64,000 nt of DNA from Methylosinus sporium (GTDB lineage Bacteria; Pseudomonadota; Alphaproteobacteria; Rhizobiales; Beijerinckiaceae): contig NZ_PUIV01000005.1 of NCBI RefSeq assembly GCF_003113265.1, forward strand, positions 1 to 64,000, written 5' to 3'. This document shows, in pieces, positions 51,316-58,849 of the stretch. Position 1 is the stretch's first letter; every line of letters begins with the position of its first letter. The position numbers were made by a program, and so were the translations under genes. The notes under the pieces are model-generated. The model was given only the letters and a program-made list of their open reading frames with translations. It was not told where the DNA came from and did no database searches.

Positions 51316-52572
51316 TCAGCCGAATTTCAATCCCGAATCGATCGTCAGCCCGACGCCGACGCTGGCGAATTTATCGCCGCGCACGATCTTGGCCTGCGGC
51401 GTATGCACGAGGCAGGCGCGCTCGATCGCCGGAATGAAGGTGCTGCCGCCGGTGAAGAACACCGTATCGACCTCTTCCGCTTTCACGCCCGCCGTCTTCA
51501 GGCAGCGCGCGACGCAATCGGAGAGCTTGCGGCATTCATTGGCGATCGTCTCCTCGAACAGCGCGCGCGACGTTTCGATCATCAGCGCCTCGTCCACATA
51601 GGCGAGATCGATCATCGCCGTCGCGGATTCGGAGAGGATGATTTTCGCCCCTTCCACATCGCCGGCGACGCGATGGCCGGCGCGATCGTCTATGGCCTTG
51701 ATGAAACGCTCGACCTTCTCCGGCTCGCCGGCGATGGCGCGCAGCTGCTTCAATTCCTCTAGGCTCTTGTTGTTGTAGAGGAAGGCGATGCGATGCCATT
51801 GCGCGAGATCGTGGAAATAGCCATTGGGCAGATCGAGCTCGGGGCGCTTCTTCTGCCGCGTCTGATAGCCGAACAAGGGCATGACCTGCTTGAGGCTCAG
51901 CCGATAGTCGAGATCGGTTCCGCCGACATGGACGCCGGCATTGGCGAGAATGTCGTCCTTGCGGTCGATCTTGCGCCTGTTCTTCGGCGAGACCTTCACA
52001 ATGGAGAAATCGGAGGTGCCGCCGCCGATGTCGGCGATCAGCGCGATCTCCTCCCGCTCGATGCGCCGCTCGTAATCGAGCGCGGCGGCGATCGGCTCAT
52101 ATTGGAAGAGCACCTCCGCGAATCCCTGCGCGCGGGCGGCGGCGGCGAGCTGCTCCTGCGCCATGCGATCGGCGGCCTCGTCGTCATCGACAAAGAAGAC
52201 CGGGCGGCCGAGCACGGCGTTGTCTATGGCGGTGCCGGCGCTCAGCTCGGTCTTCTCCTTCAAATGGCGCAGGAAGCTGCCCAAAATCGCGGTGAAGGCG
52301 ACGCGCCTGCCGCCGGCGGCGGTGGTCTCGTGGATCAGCGAGCCGCCCAAAATGCTCTTGATGGCGCGAAACAGCCGGCCGTTCTCGCGATCGATATAGA
52401 GCGAGATGGCGGCGCGGCCGAAGCCGAGCTTGCCGCCATAGGCGGGGTAGAAGATCGCGCTCGGCAGCGAGACGCTGTCGCCCTCGAGCGGAACGAGCCT
52501 CGGCTCGCCGCCGGCCATATAGCCGACGGAGGAGTTGGAGGTGCCGAAATCGATTCCGCAAGCGAGGCGCAC
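51316..52572 (-). CDS. yegD: Hsp70 family protein (YegD type)
   Basis: A 418-residue actin-fold ATPase of the YegD group: nucleotide-binding G-I-D-F-G-T-S-N-S-S-V-G (6-17), F-Q-Y-E-P-I-A-A-A-L-D-Y (connect-1), D-I-G-G-G-T-S-D-F-S (phosphate-2) and F-F-T-G-G-S-T-F-I-P-A-I-E (adenosine site). It lacks the substrate-binding C-terminal domain of DnaK, as YegD proteins do. The partner and role are unknown. Convergent with the sensor-kinase gene and divergent from ribBA; 279 bp of intergenic sequence upstream contains no riboswitch motif I can see. Confidence 0.88.
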   Translation of the reverse strand: MRLACGIDFGTSNSSVGYMAGGEPRLVPLEGDSVSLPSAIFYPAYGGKLGFGRAAISLYIDRENGRLFRAIKSILGGSLIHETTAAGGRRVAFTAILGSFLRHLKEKTELSAGTAIDNAVLGRPVFFVDDDEAADRMAQEQLAAAARAQGFAEVLFQYEPIAAALDYERRIEREEIALIADIGGGTSDFSIVKVSPKNRRKIDRKDDILANAGVHVGGTDLDYRLSLKQVMPLFGYQTRQKKRPELDLPNGYFHDLAQWHRIAFLYNNKSLEELKQLRAIAGEPEKVERFIKAIDDRAGHRVAGDVEGAKIILSESATAMIDLAYVDEALMIETSRALFEETIANECRKLSDCVARCLKTAGVKAEEVDTVFFTGGSTFIPAIERACLVHTPQAKIVRGDKFASVGVGLTIDSGLKFG

Positions 52573-52851
52573 GCGATTGTCCTTATGTCATTCGTCGGCC
52601 GGCCTTGGCGCGGACGGAAAAATCCGCGCCGCGCATCGCGCATCGGCCATTTCGTAGAGGCGGCAGGGCGTCCGGCGGGCCGCGTCGCCGCGCGGCCGTT
52701 CGAATCGGCGGCAAACTGCATTTTTTTGCTGGATTTCGCAAATGCCGGCCGCCGCCTCGCGCCGCCCGCGGGACGGTTTGAATCCCTTCGCGCAGGGGAG
52801 TAGAAACGGGCGCCGGGCCGCCTTTGCGCCGGCCATAGCGGAGCCTCCCCC

Positions 52852-53934
52852 TTGTCCCATTCCGTCACCGAGGCCATAGAGGCGATCGGGCGCGGCGAGA
52901 TCGTCGTCGTCACCGATGACGATGACCGCGAGAACGAAGGCGACCTCATCGTCGCCGCCTCGCTCTGCACGCCCGAAAAAATGGCCTTCATCATCCGCCA
53001 TTGCTGCGGCATCGTCTGCGCGCCGCTGACGCTCGAGGCGGCGCGACGGCTGCATCTCGCGCCCATGGTCGCCGCCAATGACGCGCCGCTCGGCACCGCC
53101 TTCACCGTCAGCGTGGACGCGCGCGAAGGATTGACCACCGGCATTTCGGCCGAGCAGCGCTGCAATACGGTGCGCGCGCTCGCCAATGGAAATCGCGGCC
53201 CGCATGATTTCGTGCGGCCGGGCCATGTCTTTCCGCTCATCGCCAAGGACGGCGGCGTGCTGATGCGCTCCGGCCATACGGAGGCGGCCGTCGATCTCTG
53301 CCGTCTCGCCGGCCTGCCGCCGGTGGGCGTCATTTGCGAGCTGGCCAATGACGACGGCACGGTGATGGCCGGCAAGCAGATCGTCGATTTCGCCGCCGCC
53401 CATGGGCTGAAGCTCGTCTCCACCGCCGATCTCATCGCCTACCGCCAGGCGCGCGAGAAGCTGGTGGAGCGTGTCGCCTCCTTTCCGGTCAAGACCTTCG
53501 CCGGCGAGGCGACCTGCCACGCCTATGTCAGCGCCTTCGATCCGGTGCAGCATTTCGCCTTCGTCGTCGGGCAGATCGGCGACGGCAAGGGCGTGCCGGC
53601 GCGGCTGCATCGCGCCGACATCATCGCCGACGTCTTCGGCGGCGCGGACGCTATCCGCCGCACGATGGAGCGTTTCGCGGCGGAGGGGCGCGGCGTGCTG
53701 GTGTATCTGCGCGACGGCGCGGCGGGCGTTCCGGTCAATCCAGTCGTCTCGGGCGGCAGCAATTCGGAGGAGGCGCGCACGGCGCAATGGCTCGACGTCG
53801 GCCTCGGCGCGCAGATTTTGAAGGACTTGGGCGTCACCTCGATCCGCCTGCGCACCTCCAAGGCCAAGCCGCGCACCTATGTGGGCCTCTCGGGCTTCGG
53901 GATCGAGATCGTGGCGGTGGAGCCGCTGGATTAG
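52852..53934 (+). CDS. ribB: 3,4-dihydroxy-2-butanone-4-phosphate synthase with degenerate GTP cyclohydrolase II domain
   Basis: A 360-residue RibBA-like protein. Domain 1 (about 1-200) is RibB, with D-D-D-D-R-E-N-E-G-D-L-I-V-A-A and the S-G-H-T-E-A-A-V-D block. It makes the four-carbon riboflavin precursor from ribulose 5-phosphate. Domain 2 (about 205-360) aligns with RibA, but the zinc-cysteine block (C-x10-C-x-C) is replaced by R-A-D-I-I-A-D-V-F-G-G-A-D-A, so cyclohydrolase activity is unlikely. This is a known trait of some alphaproteobacterial RibBA. The start is a TTG at 52852 with GGAG upstream. No FMN riboswitch core was seen. Confidence 0.88.
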   Translation: MSHSVTEAIEAIGRGEIVVVTDDDDRENEGDLIVAASLCTPEKMAFIIRHCCGIVCAPLTLEAARRLHLAPMVAANDAPLGTAFTVSVDAREGLTTGISAEQRCNTVRALANGNRGPHDFVRPGHVFPLIAKDGGVLMRSGHTEAAVDLCRLAGLPPVGVICELANDDGTVMAGKQIVDFAAAHGLKLVSTADLIAYRQAREKLVERVASFPVKTFAGEATCHAYVSAFDPVQHFAFVVGQIGDGKGVPARLHRADIIADVFGGADAIRRTMERFAAEGRGVLVYLRDGAAGVPVNPVVSGGSNSEEARTAQWLDVGLGAQILKDLGVTSIRLRTSKAKPRTYVGLSGFGIEIVAVEPLD

Positions 53935-53942
53935 CGAATCCA

Positions 53943-53976
53943 GACTCCCTCGCCCCGCTCGCGGGCAGAGGGAGTC
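53943..53976. terminator. hairpin between convergent ribB and L,D-transpeptidase genes
   Basis: gactccctc (53943-53951) pairs with gagggagtc (53968-53976) over a 16-nt GC-rich loop that itself folds (gcccc/gcgggc). It lies 8 bp after the ribB stop and 2 bp before the convergent stop, in the place expected of a bidirectional terminator. There is no T-run on either side. Confidence 0.55.
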
Positions 53977-53978
53977 GC

Positions 53979-54593
53979 TCAGATCACCACGACATTGGCG
54001 CCGATCTTGACGCGGCCGTAGAGGTCGATCGCGTCTATGTCGCGCATTCGGATGCAGCCGGAGGAAACGCTCTGGCCGATCTTCTCCGGCTCATTGGTGC
54101 CGTGAATGCGGTAGAGCGTATCCTTGCCGTTCTCGAACAGGTAGAGAGCGCGGGCGCCGAGCGGATTGTCCGGGCCGCCGGGCAGGCCGCCGGCGTCGGC
54201 CGTCGGCTGCAGATGCGGCCAGCGCTCCAGCATGTCCTTGGGGGGAATCCAGCGCGGCCATTCCTGCATTCCGCCGACGACGGCGCGGCCGGTCCAGCCA
54301 TAGGCCTCCTGGCCGGTGGCGACGCCATAGCGGACCGCCTTGCCGTTCGGCTCCACGAGATAGAGGAACTTGTTCTTCGTATCCACGACGATGGAGCCCG
54401 GCGGCTCGCTCGTTTTGAAATCGACCAGATAACGCTCATAGGCCGCGCCGACGTCCGCCGTCGGCACCAGAGCCATGAATTGTGCGTCGCGCCCGCTGAG
54501 CTGCGGATCGGGCAGCCGGGGCGCTCCGACGGCATTGCAGCCGGCGAGCGCCAGAGCGAGACCCACTGCGACGAAACCGTGCCTCGAATCCAT
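53979..54593 (-). CDS. L,D-transpeptidase (ErfK/YbiS/YkuD type) lipoprotein
   Basis: A 204-residue protein with lipobox L-A-L-A-G-C and a YkuD catalytic domain (about 75-204). The domain carries I-H-G-T-N-E-P and S-S-G-C-I-R-M, with the catalytic His and Cys. It would attach lipoprotein or form 3-3 crosslinks in peptidoglycan at the outer membrane. The ATG at 54593 has AAAGGG upstream; a TTG 18 bp earlier is not needed. An element ttaccataatcttacc (54640-54655) upstream is a weak CtrA-like half-site pair. It is divergent from the HDAC-family gene. Confidence 0.88.
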   Translation of the reverse strand: MDSRHGFVAVGLALALAGCNAVGAPRLPDPQLSGRDAQFMALVPTADVGAAYERYLVDFKTSEPPGSIVVDTKNKFLYLVEPNGKAVRYGVATGQEAYGWTGRAVVGGMQEWPRWIPPKDMLERWPHLQPTADAGGLPGGPDNPLGARALYLFENGKDTLYRIHGTNEPEKIGQSVSSGCIRMRDIDAIDLYGRVKIGANVVVI

Positions 54594-54834
54594 GAACGCG
54601 CCCTTTCTCAACGCCCAAAACAGCTATTTAGGAATTTGCTTACCATAATCTTACCGAACGAAAACGTCGGCGACGAATAATTCCCGAGCTGTTGCCGCGG
54701 CGCAACGGCGGCGGAGGAGGCAAGGCGCTTCTCGAGAATTTTTCCGGCGCCCGCCCGGGGCGGCGACGTGCTAAAAGGGCGCCGGCTTTTTTTGCAGGGC
54801 AACTTCCTTTAGCGAGAGTCGAGAGCGGCTGGCC

Positions 54835-55767
54835 ATGACGAGGACCCTGTTCGTCGCACATGAGAGCGGCCTCGCCCATAATATGGGCGCTGGTCATCCC
54901 GAGCAGCCGGACCGGCTGCGCGCCATAGAACGCGCGCTCGAGGACGAGCGTTTCCAGCATCTCATTCGTCTCGCCGCGCCCGCGGCCTCGCGCGAGGCGC
55001 TGCTGCGCATTCATCCCGAAAGCCATTTGCGGGCGATCGAGAAGGCCGCGCCGCGCGAGGGCCTCGTCGCGCTCGACCCCGACACTCTGATGTGTCCCGA
55101 TTCGCTCGTGGCGGCGTTTCATGCGGCCGGCGGCGCTGTGGCGGCCGTGGACGAGGTGATGACAGGGGCGGCGGACACGGCCTTCGTCTGCGTGCGACCG
55201 CCCGGCCATCACGCCGGGCCGACGACGTCCATGGGCTTCTGCATCTTCAACAATGTCGCCATCGCCGCGCGCCATGCGATCGCCGTCCGCGCGGCGGAGC
55301 GCGTCGCCATCGTCGATTTCGACGTGCATCACGGCAATGGCACGCAGGAAGCGTTCTGGGCGGATCGGCAGGTCCTGTTCTGTTCCACCCATCAGGCGCC
55401 CTATTATCCCGGCACGGGGGCGACGAGCGAGACCGGCGAGTTCGATCAGATCGTCAACGCCCCGCTCTTCGCAGGCGCGACGGGCGATGATTTCGTCGAG
55501 GCGCTGACGACGCGCATCCTGCCGCGGCTGAAAAATTTCGCGCCCGATCTGGTGCTGATCTCGGCCGGTTTCGACGGCCATAGGGACGATCCGCTGGGCG
55601 GGCTGCGCTTCACCGAGCGCGATTATAGCGAGGCGACCAAGCGCATCATCGACGCCTCGCTGCGCAGCGCCGACGGGCGCGTCGTCTCATTGCTCGAGGG
55701 CGGTTATGATCTCGCCGCGCTCGGCCGCTCGGCGGCGGCGCATGTGCTGGCGCTGATGGGCGCCTGA
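54835..55767 (+). CDS. histone deacetylase family protein
   Basis: A 310-residue zinc deacetylase of the class II HDAC/AcuC/acetylpolyamine-amidohydrolase fold. Motifs are G-H-P-E-Q-P-D-R-L (substrate loop), R-P-P-G-H-H-A-G-P (catalytic His pair), D-F-D-V-H-H-G-N-G-T (zinc site), and S-A-G-F-D-G-H-R-D-D-P-L-G (zinc Asp). Function in bacteria ranges from deacetylating acetyl-CoA synthetase to polyamines; not specified here. It ends before the convergent rpmJ terminator. Confidence 0.9.
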   Translation: MTRTLFVAHESGLAHNMGAGHPEQPDRLRAIERALEDERFQHLIRLAAPAASREALLRIHPESHLRAIEKAAPREGLVALDPDTLMCPDSLVAAFHAAGGAVAAVDEVMTGAADTAFVCVRPPGHHAGPTTSMGFCIFNNVAIAARHAIAVRAAERVAIVDFDVHHGNGTQEAFWADRQVLFCSTHQAPYYPGTGATSETGEFDQIVNAPLFAGATGDDFVEALTTRILPRLKNFAPDLVLISAGFDGHRDDPLGGLRFTERDYSEATKRIIDASLRSADGRVVSLLEGGYDLAALGRSAAAHVLALMGA

Positions 55768-55787
55768 CAGACCAGAACCTCACAGAC

Positions 55788-55816
55788 AAAAAAACGCGCC
55801 GCTGCAAGGCGGCGCG
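55788..55816 (-). terminator. intrinsic terminator of rpmJ
   Basis: On the minus strand, an 8-bp GC stem (cgcgccgc at 55795-55802 with gcggcgcg at 55809-55816) is followed by seven T residues (A-run 55788-55794 on the plus strand). This is a canonical rho-independent terminator, placed 24 bp after the rpmJ stop. It is the only clear intrinsic terminator noted in the window. Confidence 0.88.
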
Positions 55817-55839
55817 CCGTCAGGACAGGAGGCGAAGGC

Positions 55840-55965
55840 TCAGCCCTGGCGGGCTTTGAAGCGCTTCTGCACCTTATTGATCACATAGACGCGGCCCTTG
55901 CGGCGCACGAGCTGGTTGGCGCGATGGCGCGCACGCAGCGATTTCAGCGAATTGCGGACTTTCAT
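55840..55965 (-). CDS. rpmJ: 50S ribosomal protein L36 (cysteine-free type)
   Basis: A 41-residue basic ribosomal protein: [26 protein letters not shown], ending F-K-A-R-Q-G. The zinc cysteines of C+ L36 are absent, and the ~41-residue length with the extended middle marks the C- paralogue (YkgO type), which is the standard L36 in many alphaproteobacteria. Too short to appear in a 60-residue ORF screen. The ATG at 55965 and an intrinsic terminator downstream define a monocistronic unit. It is divergent from the ZnuD-like receptor. Confidence 0.95.
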   Translation of the reverse strand: MKVRNSLKSLRARHRANQLVRRKGRVYVINKVQKRFKARQG

Positions 55966-56146
55966 CGGTCGATCCCCGGGCAAAATTACACATAGCCGGG
56001 ATCACCGCCCAGCGCCTCGTGGGCGCAGCCTATGCCCGATTTCGCCTCCGCGATCAAGCCCTGCGCGCGACTCCCTTCGCCAATTCGATCCCGCGCTGCG
56101 CCTCGGCAGATTGACAGCAGCGGAGCCTCGGGCGCATATCTACGTA

Positions 56147-56158
56147 ATGTTATAACAT
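56147..56158. promoter_or_regulatory. Zur-like palindrome upstream of the TonB receptor
   Basis: atgttataacat is a perfect 12-bp palindrome 21 bp upstream of the receptor ATG (56180). It resembles the TGTTATA...TATAACA core of proteobacterial Zur operators, though a central base is missing compared with the usual 15-23-bp box. In position it would block the receptor promoter. Evidence is sequence and position only. Confidence 0.45.
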
Positions 56159-56179
56159 CGAGTCTCGGGGGCGAGATCC

Positions 56180-58381
56180 ATGGAAAAATCATCTGTCCGC
56201 TTCGCGCTTTCGGCCGGCGTTCTCTCGGCCGCCGTTCTTTCGGCGGCGCTCGGCCCCGAGGCGGCGCGGGCCCAGGAGGCTCTGCCCGACATAGAAATCG
56301 CCGCGTCGAGCCCGATCCAGCGGCGCGCCCCCTCGACGGAGCGGCCGGCCTCGGCCGAGACGCGCGGCGCGCTCCCCATCGTCGCGGATCAGTTCGCCAC
56401 AGTGACTCTCGTCGACTCCGACGAGATTCGCCGCTCCGGCGGCGCGACGCTCGGCGATCTTCTGTTCGACAAGCCCGGCGTCACCGGCTCGAGCTTCGCA
56501 CCCGGCGCCGCCAGCCGGCCGATCGTGCGCGGCCTCGACGCGCATCGCGTCCGCATTCAGGAGAACGGCCTCGCCTCCAGCGGCGTCTCCGAGCTCGGCG
56601 AGGATCATGGCGTCCCGCTCGATCCGCTCGCCGCCGATCGCATCGAAGTGGTGCGCGGCCCGGCCACGCTGCGCTGGGGCTCGCAGGCGATCGGCGGCGT
56701 CGTCGACGCCGCCAATAATCGCATTCCCGAGGCTCTGCCCTGCCGCGGCGACGAGCGGCTCCCCGGCCCCTGCACGCGGCTGGAGACGCGCAGCGCCGTC
56801 TCCACTGTGGATGCGGGATTGGAGCAGGCGGCTCTCGTCGATGTCGGGCAGGGCAATTTCGCTCTGCACGCCGACGCCCATGGCCGCCGCGCCAGCGATT
56901 ACGCAATCCCTGCCTACCCTTATCTCTCGCCGACCGATCCGGCGCCGCTCGTTTTCGGACGTCAGCCCAATTCCTATATGCGCTCCGGCGGGTGGTCCGC
57001 CGGCGGCTCCTATGTTTTCGACCGCGGCTTTTTCGGCGCCTCGGTCACGCAATTCGAGAGCACCTATCGCATTCCCGGCATGGATGCGACGGAGAGCCGC
57101 ACGCGCATCCAGTTACGGCAGACGAAAGTGGCGGTGAAAGGCGAATATCGCCCGCCCGCCTCCTTCATCGAGGCCATTCGCCTCTGGGCCGGCGCGACAG
57201 ATTACAAGCATAACGAAGTCGCCTTCGAGGGCGGCTTCGAGGGCATACAGCAGACCTTCACCAATCAGGAGCAGGAGGCGCGGCTCGAGGCGCAGCTCGC
57301 GCCTTTCGATCTGAGTTTCGCCAAGCTCACCACTGCGCTCGGCGTGCAGGGCGCGCATCGGCGGCTGACTTCACCGGGCGTCGAATCCGCTCTGTTCGAC
57401 CCCACGGACTCGCGCAGCATCGCCTTTTATCTCTTCAACGAGTTCCAGCTCACCAATTCGCTGCGTCTGCAACTCGCCGGCCGCATCGAGAATGTCGAGA
57501 CGACCGGGCAGACGCCCGATCTCTTCGTCGATCCGACGACCTCTTTCAAATACGATCGCCATTTCACGCCGAAGAGCCTAGCGATCGGCCTGCTGCAGGA
57601 TTTGCCTTTCGACACGGTCGGGAGCGTGACGGCGCAGCATGTCGAGCGCGCGCCGCGCGGGCCGGAACTGTTCTCGCACGGCGTCCATGAGGCGACGGGA
57701 ACTTTCGACATCGGCAATCCGCTGCTCGGCATAGAGGCCGCCGATTCGGTCGAGGTCGGCCTGCGCCGCGCCAAAGGGCCATTCCGCTTCGAGGCGACAT
57801 TCTTCTACACGCATTTCGACGGCTTCATCTATCGCCGCCTCTCCGGCGAGACCTGCGACGAGGATTTCGACAGCTGCTCGCCGGCCGGCGGCGGCGGCGC
57901 GCTCAATCAGGCGCTCTATTCGCAGCGCGACGCCACTTTCCGCGGCGGCGAGTTCCAGAGCCAATGGGACGCGCTGCCGCTCGCGGGCGGAATCCTCGGC
58001 GTCGAGAACAAATTCGACGTGGTGCGCGCGACATTCGCGGACGGAACCAATGTGCCGCGGATTCCGCCCGTGCGCCTCGGCGGCGGAGTGTTCTGGCGCG
58101 ACTCCAATTGGCTGGCGCGCGTCAGCTATCTGCACGCCTTTCCGCAGAACAACATTGCGACGATCGCCGAGACGCCGACCAAGGGCTATAATCTGCTGAA
58201 AGCCGAGGTCAGCTATAAGGTCGCTCTGCCCAAGGGCGAATTCCCGGCGCGCGAGATGACCGTCGGAATCGTCGGCGACAATCTGCTGAACGCCGACATA
58301 CGCAACAGCGTGTCTTACAAGAAGGACGAGGTTCCGATGCCGGGCGCCAATGTGCGGCTGTTCGCCAATTTCGTGTTTTAG
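56180..58381 (+). CDS. TonB-dependent outer-membrane receptor, ZnuD-like
   Basis: A 733-residue receptor. A signal peptide (about 1-31, R-A-Q) is followed by a plug domain (about 65-190) with A-T-V-T-L-V-D-S-D-E-I-R-R-S-G-G and R-P-I-V-R-G-L-D-A-H-R-V, then a ~22-strand barrel ending in the aromatic N-F-V-F. Extracellular cysteine/acidic loops (C-R-G-D-E-R-L-P-G-P-C and C-D-E-D-F-D-S-C) resemble those of ZnuD-type zinc receptors. The Zur-like palindrome in front supports zinc uptake. No ABC transporter or periplasmic Zn-binding gene is adjacent. Confidence 0.82.
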   Translation: MEKSSVRFALSAGVLSAAVLSAALGPEAARAQEALPDIEIAASSPIQRRAPSTERPASAETRGALPIVADQFATVTLVDSDEIRRSGGATLGDLLFDKPGVTGSSFAPGAASRPIVRGLDAHRVRIQENGLASSGVSELGEDHGVPLDPLAADRIEVVRGPATLRWGSQAIGGVVDAANNRIPEALPCRGDERLPGPCTRLETRSAVSTVDAGLEQAALVDVGQGNFALHADAHGRRASDYAIPAYPYLSPTDPAPLVFGRQPNSYMRSGGWSAGGSYVFDRGFFGASVTQFESTYRIPGMDATESRTRIQLRQTKVAVKGEYRPPASFIEAIRLWAGATDYKHNEVAFEGGFEGIQQTFTNQEQEARLEAQLAPFDLSFAKLTTALGVQGAHRRLTSPGVESALFDPTDSRSIAFYLFNEFQLTNSLRLQLAGRIENVETTGQTPDLFVDPTTSFKYDRHFTPKSLAIGLLQDLPFDTVGSVTAQHVERAPRGPELFSHGVHEATGTFDIGNPLLGIEAADSVEVGLRRAKGPFRFEATFFYTHFDGFIYRRLSGETCDEDFDSCSPAGGGGALNQALYSQRDATFRGGEFQSQWDALPLAGGILGVENKFDVVRATFADGTNVPRIPPVRLGGGVFWRDSNWLARVSYLHAFPQNNIATIAETPTKGYNLLKAEVSYKVALPKGEFPAREMTVGIVGDNLLNADIRNSVSYKKDEVPMPGANVRLFANFVF

Positions 58382-58683
58382 ACCATAGGGCTCTGGCAGG
58401 CGCGCGCGCCGAGGCGCCGCGCTTCCGCGAGAGCGACGGGAGCATAGGGGCGACGTCCGTGGGCGTGAAGGCGAAGACGCGCGTGAAGACGATCGCGTCG
58501 AGCAGGCCGAAGATCGCGGAGAACAGATCGGCCGCGAAATAGACGACGGTCCGTCTGGCGAACACGAGCGCTGCTGTCCTCGTCGATCGAAGGGAGCCGC
58601 TGCGCCATTCTGGGACGCGCGAGCGGCTGCCGCAGAAAAAGCTCGAAGAATCGCGCCAGCCGCCGCGGAACGCATTCTGGCAT
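58382..58683 (-). pseudogene. possible frameshifted small membrane-protein gene
   Basis: On the minus strand an ATG at 58683 with an AAGAAGAAA site starts M-P-E-C-V-P-R-R-L-A-R-F-F-E-L-F. High GC3 persists in that frame to about 58575 and then jumps to another frame, T-V-V-Y-F-A-A-D-L-F-S-A-I-F-G-L-L-D-A, which keeps near-perfect GC3 to about 58420. One indel near 58570 would join them into a ~100-residue protein with one hydrophobic helix. It ends near or into the convergent TonB gene. I cannot exclude coincidence. Confidence 0.3.
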
Positions 58684-58849
58684 GGTTTCTTCTTCATTCG
58701 CGCAGAGGGCGCTTTTTTGCGCCGATTTGAACCGAATGGAAAGCCTGAGCCGAGGAATAGATCGCCGCGTGCGGACGAAAGCCTTAAGCCGAGCAGGTGT
58801 GATTATGCGTGCGGGTGTGATTATGCGTGAAGGTGAGCGAGTCGACGAA

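Noticed and set aside
52573-52851. FMN riboswitch ahead of ribB
   Set aside because: The conserved FMN-element core is absent; only generic GC-rich hairpins are seen.
54640-54655. CtrA-type site TTAC-N7-TTAC in front of the second L,D-transpeptidase
   Set aside because: Spacing fits but both half-sites deviate from TTAA; too weak to list as a feature.
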